From the NCBI RefSeq assembly GCF_007595705.1, contig NZ_NISY01000013.1, positions 1 through 64,000 on the forward strand: a stretch of DNA of 64,000 nt. Reading direction: 5' to 3'. Source of the DNA: Streptomyces sp. SAJ15 (GTDB lineage Bacteria; Actinomycetota; Actinomycetes; Streptomycetales; Streptomycetaceae). The position numbers were made by a program, and so were the translations under genes. The notes beneath the pieces were generated by a model, which made no database searches, was not told where the DNA came from, and saw only the letters and a list, made by a program, of their open reading frames with translations. Below, one piece after another: positions 49,067 through 57,610 of this stretch; within the stretch, counting starts at the first letter, position 1, and each line of letters begins with the position of its first letter.

Positions 49067-49341
49067 CGGCCCCGCTCACCGACGCCGCGCCATGGCGGCC
49101 CGTCCTACCGCCCGCCGTCCTCCTCCGCCACGACCCGGTGCGCGGGGCCGAACTGCTGGTGCTGCCCGAGCGCGTCGTGGTGCTGCACGGCAGCGCCGGC
49201 AGCGTGTTGCGCCTGTGCGACGGCGTCCGCGAGGTCGCGGCCATCGTCGCCGAACTGGCCGCCCGCCACCCCGGCGCCCCGGTCGCGGGCGAGGTGCCCG
49301 CCTTCCTGGACCGGCTGCGCGCCCAGGGACTGCTGCGATGA
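49063..49341 (+). CDS. pqqD: PQQ peptide chaperone PqqD
   Basis: A 92-aa RiPP recognition element with WRPVLPPAVLLRHDPVRGA, ELLVLPERVVVLHGSAGSVL and DGVREVAAIVAELAAR, the small winged-helix fold that binds the PqqA leader and presents it to PqqE. GTG start overlapping the pqqC stop; its own stop overlaps the pqqE ATG (ATGA). Confidence 0.95.
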   Translation: MTAPLTDAAPWRPVLPPAVLLRHDPVRGAELLVLPERVVVLHGSAGSVLRLCDGVREVAAIVAELAARHPGAPVAGEVPAFLDRLRAQGLLR

Positions 49342-50435
49342 GCGCCGGCTGGGACCGACCCTGGGCGATGCTCGCCGAGCTCACCCACGGCTGCCCGCTG
49401 CACTGCCCGTACTGCTCCAACCCGCTGGACCTGGTCCGCCGCTCCCGCGAGCTGTCCACCGCGCAGTGGGTGGACGTCATGCGGCAGGCGGGGGCGTTCG
49501 GGGTGGTGCACACCCATCTCTCCGGCGGCGAACCACTGCTCCGCCCCGACCTGGTGGAGATCGTCGCCGCCGCGGAGCGCGCCGGGATCTACACCCAGCT
49601 GGTCACCAGCGGCACCGGACTCAGCCGGGACCGGCTCGGCCCGCTCTGCGACGCCGGGCTGCGCGCCGTCCAGCTGTCCGTGCAGCACGCCGACCCGGCC
49701 GCCTCGGACCGCATCGCCGGGCGCCGCTCCTCCTTCGTGGAGAAGGAGGAGGCGGCCGCCGCCGTGCGGGAGGCCGGTCTGCCGCTGGGCCTCAACGTGG
49801 TCCTGCACCGCGGCAACCTGGACGCCGTCGACGCCATCGTCGCGCTGGGCCTGGACTGGGGAGTGGACCGGATCGAGCTCGCCAACACCCAGTTCTACGG
49901 ATGGGCGCTGCGCAACCGGCCGGCCCTGCTGCCCACCCGCGAGCAGCTCGCGCGAGCCCGGGAGGACGTCGACCGATGCCGGGCGCGGCTGGCCGGCCGG
50001 CTCGACCTGGTGTGGGTGGTGCCCGACTACTTCGACGGCGAGCCCAAGCCCTGCATGGGCGGCTGGGGCGCGGTCTCGCTCACCGTCGCCCCCGACGGCC
50101 GGGTGCTGCCCTGCCCCGCCGCCGCCACCCTGCCCGGACTGGACCCGCCCAACATCCGCGACCACCCGCTGGACTGGATCTGGGACCACTCCACCGCCTT
50201 CAACCTCTACCGGGGCACCGACTGGATGGCCGCGCCGTGCCGCGGCTGCCCCCGCCGTGAGCAGGATCACGGCGGCTGCCGCTGCCAGGCGTACGCCCTC
50301 ACCGGCGACCCCAACCGCACCGACCCGGCCTGCGCGCTCTCCCCGGACCACGCGCTGCTGCGCAGCCTGATCGATCCGGACCCGACCACGGCGGCCGCCA
50401 CCCCGCCCGCGTACGCCTACCGCAAGCCCGAATAG
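49338..50435 (+). CDS. pqqE: PqqA peptide cyclase (radical SAM) PqqE
   Basis: A 365-aa radical SAM/SPASM enzyme forming the Glu-Tyr carbon-carbon bond in PqqA. The SAM cluster motif is C-x3-C-x2-C in HGCPLHCPYC (residues 19-26), followed by HLSGGEPLLRPDL. Auxiliary-cluster cysteines are in KPCMGGWG, VLPCPAAATLP and PCRGCPRREQDHGGCRC. It ends the operon. No pqqF/G protease gene is present nearby. Repeat copy B begins six bases after its stop. Confidence 0.95.
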   Translation: MSAGWDRPWAMLAELTHGCPLHCPYCSNPLDLVRRSRELSTAQWVDVMRQAGAFGVVHTHLSGGEPLLRPDLVEIVAAAERAGIYTQLVTSGTGLSRDRLGPLCDAGLRAVQLSVQHADPAASDRIAGRRSSFVEKEEAAAAVREAGLPLGLNVVLHRGNLDAVDAIVALGLDWGVDRIELANTQFYGWALRNRPALLPTREQLARAREDVDRCRARLAGRLDLVWVVPDYFDGEPKPCMGGWGAVSLTVAPDGRVLPCPAAATLPGLDPPNIRDHPLDWIWDHSTAFNLYRGTDWMAAPCRGCPRREQDHGGCRCQAYALTGDPNRTDPACALSPDHALLRSLIDPDPTTAAATPPAYAYRKPE

Positions 50436-50440
50436 GCGCC

Positions 50441-50615
50441 CCCCTTTTTTCAAGGCTCGGTTCGCCTCCGGGCGCCTTAAGCGACTGCCGACACTCGACC
50501 GTGCTCGCCTGCTCGTTCCTCACAGGCTCCGCGCGCTCTCCCTTTCGGCAGCCGCGCGCCCTTCGGCTCACTCGCCGGTCCGTACGGGGCCGGAGTGCGT
50601 CCGCAGCCGTGAGGC
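50441..50615 (-). repeat. dispersed 175-bp intergenic repeat, copy B
   Basis: The reverse complement of this stretch matches 19288-19461 at about 95% by eye. On the plus strand it opens with CCCCTTTTTT directly after pqqE, so the T-tract may aid termination of the pqq operon. Differences from copy A include a one-base insertion near 50586-50590 and a clustered six-base variant near 50476-50482. The remaining 125 bp before the next gene hold no recognised feature. Confidence 0.85.
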
Positions 50616-50740
50616 AGAGGAGTCCGTTGTGCTCAGTCCTGCTGTCGGAGCGCGGGCGTGGCGCTGAGGCGAGGGCCACAAAAGTTGGTGAACCGGCTCG
50701 CCCTTACATACGCTTCCCGAGGTTCCTTGAAGACTCGAAC

Positions 50741-52240
50741 ATGAAAGCGGCTGTGGCGATGACGGTGACGGAAGGCGGCCCGGCCGAGTGGGCGGACGCC
50801 GCCGAGATGGAGGGCGTCGACCCGGAGCGGATGGCGGTCTGTCTCAGTGTGCTGGCCGAACTGGACCAGCTGCCGCTGGACCACCCCGACGCGATAACGG
50901 TGCGGCGCGCCACCTCCCGCATCTACCGGATGGTGAAGCAGCGCCGCCGCCAGGAGCGACGCGCCGCCAAGACAGCGCACGACCGGGCGGTCACCGAGGC
51001 GACCGCGACCGGCGCCGCGGACCGGATCGACGACGAGACGCTGGGCCGCGCGCTGACCAGCTCGGTCACGACGGAGATCGCCGGCATTCTGGAGCGGCCG
51101 CGCTCCTGCTACACCTGCAAGGGCCGGTACGTCGAGGTCGACGCCTTCTACCACCAGCTGTGCCAGCCCTGCGCCAAGGAGAACCGGGCCCGGCGCGACG
51201 CCCGCACCGACCTCACCGGGCGGCGGGCGCTGCTGACCGGCGGCCGTGCCAAGATCGGGATGTATATCGCGCTGCGGCTGCTGCGTGACGGCGCGCACAC
51301 CACCATCACCACCCGCTTCCCCAACGACGCCGTCCGCCGCTTCAAGGCGATGCCGGACAGCGCCGACTGGCTGCACCGGCTCAAGATCGTCGGCATCGAC
51401 CTGCGTGACCCGGCCCAGGTGGTCGCGCTGGCCGACTCGGTCAGCGCGGCCGGTCCGCTGGACATCCTGATCAACAACGCGGCCCAGACCGTGCGCCGCT
51501 CCCCGCAGGCCTACGCCGAGCTGGTCGCCGGCGAGTCGGCGCCGCTGCCCGCCGGGGAGCTGCCCGAGTCGGTGGTCTTCGGCGCCTTCGGCAGCGGCGC
51601 GCAGGCCGCGCTGCCCGGCCCGGCCACGCCCCGGGCGGGCGGGCTGACCGCGGACGACGTGGCGGCCCTGGCGCTGACCACCGGTTCCGCCTCGCTCGCC
51701 CGGATCGAGGCCGGCACCGCGATCGACGCGGGTGGTCTGGTGCCGGACCTGGCCCCGACCAACACCTGGATCCAGCGGGTGGACGAGGTCGACCCGGTGG
51801 AGCTGCTCGAAGTGCAGCTGTGCAATGAGACGGCGCCGTTCATCCTGGTCAGCCGGTTGCGCGCGGCGCTGGCCGGCTCGTCCGCGCGGCGCAAGTACGT
51901 GGTGAACGTCTCCGCGATGGAGGGCAAGTTCAGCCGCGGCTACAAGGGCGCGGGCCACCCGCACACCAACATGGCCAAGGCCGCGCTGAACATGCTGACC
52001 CGCACCAGCGCGCGCGAGATGTTCGAGTCCGACGGCATCCTGATGACCAGCGTCGACACCGGCTGGATCACCGACGAGCGGCCGCACCCGGACAAGATCC
52101 GGCTGGCCGAGGCGGGCTTCCACGCCCCGCTGGACCTGGTCGACGGCGCGGCGCGGGTCTACGACCCGATCGTGCGCGGCGAGGACGGCGAGGACCTCTT
52201 CGGCGTCTTCCTCAAGGACTACGCGCCGACGGACTGGTGA
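50741..52240 (+). CDS. unusual SDR-type oxidoreductase with N-terminal zinc ribbon
   Basis: This 499-aa protein has a helical N-terminus (about residues 20-120) and a four-Cys zinc-ribbon (CYTCKGRY ... CQPC, about 123-145). A Rossmann SDR domain follows, with LTGGRAKIGMYIALRLL, DILINNAAQTV and VVNVSAMEGKFSRGYKG. The catalytic position expected to be Y-x3-K reads T-N-M-A-K, so the classical Tyr is replaced. A Tyr lies earlier in SRGYKG. A long insert separates NNAA from the Ser strand. The substrate is unknown. The ATG at 50741 is used although its RBS is weak. Confidence 0.8.
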   Translation: MKAAVAMTVTEGGPAEWADAAEMEGVDPERMAVCLSVLAELDQLPLDHPDAITVRRATSRIYRMVKQRRRQERRAAKTAHDRAVTEATATGAADRIDDETLGRALTSSVTTEIAGILERPRSCYTCKGRYVEVDAFYHQLCQPCAKENRARRDARTDLTGRRALLTGGRAKIGMYIALRLLRDGAHTTITTRFPNDAVRRFKAMPDSADWLHRLKIVGIDLRDPAQVVALADSVSAAGPLDILINNAAQTVRRSPQAYAELVAGESAPLPAGELPESVVFGAFGSGAQAALPGPATPRAGGLTADDVAALALTTGSASLARIEAGTAIDAGGLVPDLAPTNTWIQRVDEVDPVELLEVQLCNETAPFILVSRLRAALAGSSARRKYVVNVSAMEGKFSRGYKGAGHPHTNMAKAALNMLTRTSAREMFESDGILMTSVDTGWITDERPHPDKIRLAEAGFHAPLDLVDGAARVYDPIVRGEDGEDLFGVFLKDYAPTDW

Positions 52241-52282
52241 GGCCGGTCGGGGCCGGACGACCGGCCCCGGGGAAACACCGCA

Positions 52283-52315
52283 GCGGCCGGAGCGAGGGCA
52301 CCTCGCTCCGGCCGC
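52283..52315. terminator. bidirectional terminator between SDR and methyltransferase genes
   Basis: A perfect 14-bp stem (GCGGCCGGAGCGAG with CTCGCTCCGGCCGC) and a 5-base loop, between converging genes. Confidence 0.85.
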
Positions 52316-52370
52316 CGTGTCGGTAGCCGTCTTCGGACGTCGTGTCGCCGGATCGGTGGGCGGACGCCGA

Positions 52371-53186
52371 TCAGGGCTTGCGGGCCACGCCCGCCCAGAA
52401 GGACACCTCGGCGTCGGTCACGGTGGCCGCGGCCGCCTCGGCGTCGGGCTTCCAGCGGTGCGGCACCTCCACGCCGGGCTCCACCAGCTCCAGGCCGGTG
52501 AAGAACTCCTCGACCTCCTTCCTGGAGCGCACCTGGGCCGGGATGCCGCCCTGGCGGTAGATCTCCACGACCTTCTCCCAGGTGGCCGGGTCGAAGTCCG
52601 GGGTGCAGTGCGACAGCACCAGGTAGCTGCCGGGAGCCAGCGGCTCCAGCATCCGCTGGACGATCTCGTACGGCTTGAACTCGTCCGGCACGAAGTGCAG
52701 CAGCGCGTTCAGGGAGAGCGCTATCGGCTGGCTGAGGTCGAGGGTGTCGCCCAGCTCGGGAGCGGACATGATGCGCCCGGGCTCGCGCACATCGGCCTGG
52801 ATGTAGGCGGTGCGCCCCTGGGGAGTGGAGCGCAGCAGGGCCTGGGCGTGCGTCAGCACGATCGGGTCGTTGTCGGTGTAGACGATCCGGGCGTCGGGCG
52901 CCACCTGCTGCGCGACCTGGTGCAGGTTGGGCTCGGTGGGGATGCCGGTGCCGATGTCGAGGAACTGCCGGATGCCGGCCTCGGCGGCCAGCCAGCGGGT
53001 GGCGCGGTGCATGAACGACCGGTTGGTGCGGGCGCAGGTCTTGATGCCCGGGTAGACCTCGAGGACGTGGGCGGCGGCCTGGAGGTCCACCTCGTAGTGG
53101 TCCTTGCCACCGAGGTAGTAGTCGTACATCCGGGCCGGATGCGGCCTGCTGGTGTCTATCTGGCCGGGTGCGCCGTGGTCGGACAT
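52371..53186 (-). CDS. SAM-dependent methyltransferase, DUF574/PF04672 type
   Basis: This 271-aa protein of the actinobacterial S-adenosylmethionine methyltransferase family has the family start PHPARMYDYYLGGKDHYEVD, then NRSFMHRATRWLA, the SAM site FLDIGTGIPTEPNLHQVAQ, VYTDNDPIVLTHAQALL and ALSLNALLHFVPDE. The substrate of these very common Streptomyces proteins is unknown. ATG 53186 with GGAGGG upstream. The 144-bp stretch upstream (53187-53330) is strikingly G/T-rich on the plus strand and contains no gene. Confidence 0.92.
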   Translation of the reverse strand: MSDHGAPGQIDTSRPHPARMYDYYLGGKDHYEVDLQAAAHVLEVYPGIKTCARTNRSFMHRATRWLAAEAGIRQFLDIGTGIPTEPNLHQVAQQVAPDARIVYTDNDPIVLTHAQALLRSTPQGRTAYIQADVREPGRIMSAPELGDTLDLSQPIALSLNALLHFVPDEFKPYEIVQRMLEPLAPGSYLVLSHCTPDFDPATWEKVVEIYRQGGIPAQVRSRKEVEEFFTGLELVEPGVEVPHRWKPDAEAAAATVTDAEVSFWAGVARKP

Positions 53187-53330
53187 GCGGCCCTCCGTTC
53201 TGTTGTGCGCCGCGTGGTCGCTGGGGGCTGCCGAAGTGGTCGGCTTCGGTGCGTGGTCGGGGTGGTGCGGTGGCGTGCTGCCGTGGGGGTGGTGTCGTGG
53301 GGTGCCGCGGGGATCGCCCGCAGCGGGTCG

Positions 53331-53597
53331 CTAGGTGAGCAGGAAGTCGGCCGCTCCGGCCTTCGCTCCCTCGATGAACGTCTCGATTTCGTGGTAGGCG
53401 TAGATCAGCGCGGGGCCGTCGGGGTCGGTCGACTGGCGCAGCGCCACCCGGCCGTCACCGAGCTTCATGACTTCGACGCAACTACCGCCGTTGGGACCGC
53501 TCCAGGGCTTCTGCCAGCCTTCCGTGCCGAGCTCCCTGGAGGGCATGCCGTTGTAGATGTGTGCGAGGGGTGCCACATCGTGATCGTTGGGATCCAC
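53331..53597 (-). CDS. DUF397 domain protein
   Basis: An 88-aa DUF397 protein with a 30-residue N-terminal extension, then WQKPWSGPNGGSCVEVMKLG, VALRQSTDPDGPAL and FIEGAKAGAADFLL. It starts at GTG 53597, three bases after the XRE regulator stop, so it is co-translated. The motif deviates from consensus (LRQSTDP in place of VRDSKDP). Together with the XRE and ATP-binding genes it forms an abaA-like regulatory locus. Confidence 0.9.
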   Translation of the reverse strand: MDPNDHDVAPLAHIYNGMPSRELGTEGWQKPWSGPNGGSCVEVMKLGDGRVALRQSTDPDGPALIYAYHEIETFIEGAKAGAADFLLT

Positions 53598-53600
53598 GGG

Positions 53601-54458
53601 TCAGAGCTCCTTGCGAATCGCTCCGAGGTAGGCCTCGGTGTGGTGCACCGGAGTTGCTTGAGTGCACATCCGGTCGAGGGCCTCCAGATAGGTGGCCACA
53701 TCGGCGCGTTGGTCGATGTAACCCGCGCCGGTCAGGCTTTCGCTGTAGACGATGTCCGGCAGTTCGGGGATGGCGAACCGGAACAACTGGAAGGGGCCGA
53801 ACATGCCCGGGTGGGGACCCGAGGCGAGCGTGATCACCTGGAGCGTGACATTCGGCCGCTCCAGGGAGGCGATCAGATGGTCGATCTGGCGACGCGTCAC
53901 CTCGGGGCCGCCGACGGGACGGCGCAGCACGGTCTCGTCGATCACGGCCCACAGGTGCGGGGCGCCCTCCTTGGTGAGCAGCGACTGCCGCTCCATGCGC
54001 AGCGCGACCCGGCGGTCCAACTCCTGGTCGGTCGCGGTCGGGAAGCCGATGCGGAGCAGCGCGCGGGCGTACTCCTCGGTCTGCAACAGCCCGGGGACGC
54101 AGTGCGGTTCGTACGCCCGGATGCGGACGGCCGCCTCCTCAAGGCTCACGTACAGGCTGAACCACTCCGGCAGCACATCGCGGAAGCGGTGCCACCAGCC
54201 CGGCCTGTTGGCCTCCTCGGCGAGGGCGAGGAAGGCGTCGATCTCCTCCCGCTCCACCCGGTAGGTCTGCAGCAGCTTCTCGACGTACGGGATCTTCAGG
54301 CCGACCTCGGCCTTCTCCATCCGGCGGACCGTCGTCTGGTTGACGTGCAGCGCCTTGGCGGCCTGGTCGTAGGAGACGCCCGCCTTCTCCCGCAGGGCGC
54401 GCAGCCGCATGCCGAGGACCATCTGCCCGACGGTCGGGGCAGACCGCGCTTCAGCCAC
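53601..54458 (-). CDS. XRE-family (WhiJ-like) transcriptional regulator
   Basis: A 285-aa regulator with an N-terminal HTH (LRALREKAGVSYDQAAKALH and NQTTVRRMEKAEVG) and the long conserved ligand/effector-type C-terminus. That region includes WFSLYVSLEEAAVRIRAYEP, VPGLLQTEEYARALL and GPFQLFRFAIPELPDIVYSE. GTG 54458 with GAGGAGG upstream is preferred over a longer frame that extends into the promoter region. It diverges from the RsbW-like ATPase gene. A palindrome in the shared promoter may be its operator. Confidence 0.9.
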   Translation of the reverse strand: MAEARSAPTVGQMVLGMRLRALREKAGVSYDQAAKALHVNQTTVRRMEKAEVGLKIPYVEKLLQTYRVEREEIDAFLALAEEANRPGWWHRFRDVLPEWFSLYVSLEEAAVRIRAYEPHCVPGLLQTEEYARALLRIGFPTATDQELDRRVALRMERQSLLTKEGAPHLWAVIDETVLRRPVGGPEVTRRQIDHLIASLERPNVTLQVITLASGPHPGMFGPFQLFRFAIPELPDIVYSESLTGAGYIDQRADVATYLEALDRMCTQATPVHHTEAYLGAIRKEL

Positions 54459-54564
54459 GTCGTTCCTCCTCGGAGGGCCTGGATGCTCGGACGCCTTGGT
54501 GAGCCATGATGACGGCATCAGTGTGCCACGATCGCCTTGGATCGAACAGACTGCGCTCGCTACT

Positions 54565-54577
54565 CTGCATTTTGCAG
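54565..54577. promoter_or_regulatory. candidate operator CTGCA-TTT-TGCAG in divergent promoter
   Basis: A perfect 5+5 inverted repeat with a 3-bp spacer sits between the WhiJ-like gene (start 54458) and the RsbW-like gene (start 54708). A further half-site, TTGCAGT, lies at 54594-54600. The region is AT-richer than its surroundings. It is a plausible autoregulatory site for the XRE protein. Confidence 0.45.
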
Positions 54578-54707
54578 AACGCCTCTTGCCAACTTGCAGT
54601 GCCAGCAACGATAGTGAGGGAGCGGAGTGGTCCAACAAGGCCACGACGTCGAGGACTTGTAGCACCACCTGGTCCCACCCCCACAGGTAGATGGAAGGCG
54701 AACGGCC

Positions 54708-55154
54708 GTGGCACTACCTCAACGCACGACGATGGTCCGCTCCTTGCCCACCGGCGTCGTTGACGGCGACCGCCAGGAAAGATTCCATCTGCCCGCCCAG
54801 GGGACGTCCGTGGCCGCCGCGCGGCGACGGGTGCGGGCGCACGTGCCCGCATGGGGCTTCGGCGGCGACGTCTGTGACGCCGCCGAGCTGGTGGTCTCGG
54901 AACTCGTCACCAACGCGCTCGTACACACGGGAAGCGAGCGGATCCTGTGTGTCCTGCGCGCCGAAGAGCGGCTGCTGTACGTCGAGGTCGCCGACCAGGG
55001 CGGGGGACCGGTCGGACCCACGGCGCGGCACGCCGCCGCGGACGACGAGGGCGGACGCGGGCTGATGCTCGTGTGCGCCCTCGTCGACGCCTGGGGGGAC
55101 CGCCGGACAGTCGGCGGGGGCCACGTGGTGTGGGCCCGGTTGGCAGCCGGCTGA
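54708..55154 (+). CDS. RsbW-like ATP-binding protein (HATPase_c_2, anti-sigma-type)
   Basis: A 148-aa single-domain GHKL ATPase with ELVVSELVTNALVHTGS (N-box), VEVADQGGGP (G1 box) and DDEGGRGLMLVCALVDAWG (G2 box). Such proteins resemble anti-sigma serine kinases but in Streptomyces often occur with WhiJ/DUF397 genes, as here. The true target is unknown. GTG start at 54708. Confidence 0.9.
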   Translation: MALPQRTTMVRSLPTGVVDGDRQERFHLPAQGTSVAAARRRVRAHVPAWGFGGDVCDAAELVVSELVTNALVHTGSERILCVLRAEERLLYVEVADQGGGPVGPTARHAAADDEGGRGLMLVCALVDAWGDRRTVGGGHVVWARLAAG

Positions 55155-55256
55155 GCGCCGGAGGGTTCGGGAGCCCGACCGCCGCGCACTCCGCGGCGAC
55201 CGGCACGGCCGCGGCCACGCCTCGGGCCCGCCGACGCGGGGTTCTACGATGTCCCC

Positions 55257-56210
55257 GTGTCAGCCCTCCCACGCCGCGGCCTCCTGGCTCTCCCCCTGGG
55301 CACGCTCCTGGCGGGCGGCGCGCTCACCGGGTGCACGGAGTCGGGGCCGCACGGAGCGGTCCGCCTCGCGACGGGCCCCCGCGGCGGGCCGTACGCGATC
55401 TTCGGTAGCAGACTCGCCGACGAGGTGCGCGGGTCGCACGCACACCTCGGGGTGCGGGTGCTGACCACCGCGGCCAGCGTGGAGAACCTGCGGCTGCTCG
55501 GCGACGGGCGCGCCGACCTCGCCCTCAGCCTCGCGGACAGCGCCGCGGACGCCGCCGCCGGACGTGGAGTCTTCCCCCGGCGGCTGCCGGTCGCCGCGCT
55601 CGCCCGGCTCTACCTCAACCACCTCCACCTCGTGGTCCCCGCGCGCTCCGCGATCCGCACGCCCGCCCAGCTCGTCGGCCGCACCGTCTCGATCGGCGCC
55701 GCCGAGTCCGGCACCTCGGTGACCGCCGAGCGGGTGTTGGAGGCCGCCGGGGTGGACACCGACCGGGTCGTGCGGCTGGGGCTCGGCGCCTCCGTGACGG
55801 CACTGCGCTCCGGCGACGTCGCGGCCTTCTTCTGGTCCGGCGGCGCGCCCACCCAGGCCATCACCGACCTCGCCCGGCGCACCCCCGTACGACTGGTGCC
55901 CCTCGGCGACCTGGCGCCGGCGCTGCGCCGGGCGCACGGCCCCGTCTACGAGGGTGTCGCCATCCCCGCCGGCGTCTACGACCAGCCCGGCCCCACCCCG
56001 ACCGTGGCCACCCCCAGCTACCTCGTCTGCCGCTCCGACCTGCCGGACGACGTGGCCCGTGCCGTCACCGGTGTGCTGTTCGCACGCCGGGACCGGCTCC
56101 CCGTCCCGGACGCCCCCGGCAGCCGCCTGGACGAGCGCTACGCGATCGGCACCGGCACCGTCCCGCTCCACCCCGGCGCGGCCGGCTACTACCGCTCCGT
56201 CCACGGCTGA
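55257..56210 (+). CDS. TAXI-family TRAP solute-binding lipoprotein
   Basis: A 317-aa exported protein with lipobox ALTGC (about residue 22). The TAXI fold is shown by LATGPRGGPYAIFGSRLADEV, GRTVSIGAAESGTSVTAERV and AAFFWSGGAPTQAI. TAXI proteins usually feed a fused DctQM permease; none is encoded here. It converges on, and overlaps by 22 bp, the sensor kinase gene of the adjacent two-component system. This suggests that it may act as ligand sensor for that kinase, as described for TctC-TctE-like arrangements. Start GTG 55257. Confidence 0.88.
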   Translation: MSALPRRGLLALPLGTLLAGGALTGCTESGPHGAVRLATGPRGGPYAIFGSRLADEVRGSHAHLGVRVLTTAASVENLRLLGDGRADLALSLADSAADAAAGRGVFPRRLPVAALARLYLNHLHLVVPARSAIRTPAQLVGRTVSIGAAESGTSVTAERVLEAAGVDTDRVVRLGLGASVTALRSGDVAAFFWSGGAPTQAITDLARRTPVRLVPLGDLAPALRRAHGPVYEGVAIPAGVYDQPGPTPTVATPSYLVCRSDLPDDVARAVTGVLFARRDRLPVPDAPGSRLDERYAIGTGTVPLHPGAAGYYRSVHG

Positions 56211-57610
56211 GGGGCCTGGGAACGTCGGGCCCCGATTGCCGTGGGCCCGTGGGGTCGCAGTTCCACCACCAGGCCGTGGGGGTGGGCGGGGAGCAGGGTG
56301 AGGGTGGAGTCGCTGGAGCGGGCCAGCTCGGCCGCGATCGCCAGACCCAGGCCGCTGCCCGGGACATTGCCGTGGCCGGGGGAGCGCCAGAAGCGGCCGA
56401 GGGCCGCCGACCGCTGTTCGGCGTCGAGCCCCGGTCCGTCGTCGGCGATCCGCAGCACCCCCTCGCGCAGCGAGACGGTGACCGTCCCGCCGGGCGGAAC
56501 GAACTTCGCCGCGTTGTCGAGCGCGATGTCGGCGATCCTGGCGGCCGCGGCGGGCAGCGCCGGCGGCGCCGCGGTGGACGGGGCGCCGCCCGGGGAGCGC
56601 ACCGCCTCCCCGGTCTCCACCGCCACCTCCAGCGTCAGACCGCGCGCCGCGTACACCTCGCGCCAGCTCTCCAGTCGCCGCGGCAGCTCCGTCGCCGGAA
56701 TCGGCTCCGGGGCGGTGGCGTCGGACTCGACCCGGGCCAGGGTGAGGAGGTCCTCCATCAGTCGGGCGAGGCGGTCGACCTCCGCCAGCGCCTCGGCGAA
56801 GTCGGCCTCGCCGGAGGGGCGCAGATGCGGCTCCAGGTTCTCCAGCCGCAGCGAGAGCACCGTCAGCGGGGTGCGCAGCTCGTGCGAGGCGTCCGCGACG
56901 AAGGCGCGCTGCCGGTCCAGGGCGGCGGAGACGGCGTCGGCCATCGCGTTGAAGCGGCGCTCCAGCAGCCGCAGCTCGGCGGGGCCGTGGTCGGCGGCTC
57001 CGACCCGCGCGTCCATCCGACCCTCGGCGATGGCGCGGGTGGTGGCGTCGAGCTCGGTGACCGGCCGCAGGATCCACCGGGCGAGCCGTCGCGCCGCGAA
57101 CAGCGCGCAGCCCACCGCGACCACCGAGCCCGCCGCGATCGCCGCCCAGACCAGCGTCACCTCGTGCCGGGCGGTCGCGGTCGCCACCCGCATCACCACC
57201 ACTCCCGACACCTGGGCGTCCCGCCCGGCCGGCTCCGCGACCACCGCCGCGTCCGGGCCGAAGGGGGTGACCAGCGGCAGGCTTCCGGTGGTGCGGCCCG
57301 ACAGCGCCCGCCGGGCGGCCGCCTCGTCCCAGGCGCCGCCGCCCGTGACCGGGGCGCCGTCGCGGTCGCGGATCTCCACCGGGGTGCCGTAGAGCTCGGT
57401 GTAGCGCCGCACCTCCAGGACGAGGCCCGTCGTGTCCCCGTCCCGGATCGCCTGGTCGGCGAGTTCCGCGAACCGGGTGGCGTCCGCCCGGCGCTCCAGC
57501 AGCAGCCGCCCGGTGCGGTGCGAGGAGTACGCGAGCGCGAAGGGCACGGCGAGCGCGGTGACCAGGCAGGCGACCAGCACCGCGTAGACGCTCAGGATGC
57601 GCAGCCGCAT
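56189..57610 (-). CDS. sensor histidine kinase
   Basis: A 473-aa kinase with an N-terminal helix (ILSVYAVLVACLVTALAVPF), an extracytoplasmic domain (about residues 35-155), a second helix (VWAAIAAGSVVAVGCALFAA) and HAMP. The phosphoacceptor is in FVADASHELRTPLTVL, and the ATPase domain has DIALDNAAKFVPPGG, RIADDGPGLD and GSGLGLAIAAEL. Its ATG overlaps the response regulator stop by 19 bp. Its 3' end overlaps the TAXI gene. It is likely to sense an organic acid, inferred from the neighbouring carboxylate-type transporter. Confidence 0.92.
   Translation of the reverse strand: MRLRILSVYAVLVACLVTALAVPFALAYSSHRTGRLLLERRADATRFAELADQAIRDGDTTGLVLEVRRYTELYGTPVEIRDRDGAPVTGGGAWDEAAARRALSGRTTGSLPLVTPFGPDAAVVAEPAGRDAQVSGVVVMRVATATARHEVTLVWAAIAAGSVVAVGCALFAARRLARWILRPVTELDATTRAIAEGRMDARVGAADHGPAELRLLERRFNAMADAVSAALDRQRAFVADASHELRTPLTVLSLRLENLEPHLRPSGEADFAEALAEVDRLARLMEDLLTLARVESDATAPEPIPATELPRRLESWREVYAARGLTLEVAVETGEAVRSPGGAPSTAAPPALPAAAARIADIALDNAAKFVPPGGTVTVSLREGVLRIADDGPGLDAEQRSAALGRFWRSPGHGNVPGSGLGLAIAAELARSSDSTLTLLPAHPHGLVVELRPHGPTAIGARRSQAPQPWTER

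Noticed and set aside
55244..56301. Possible TctC/TRAP operon with a permease
   Set aside because: No DctQ/DctM-like membrane gene lies next to the TAXI gene. The overlapping frames there are antisense shadows of the sensor kinase.
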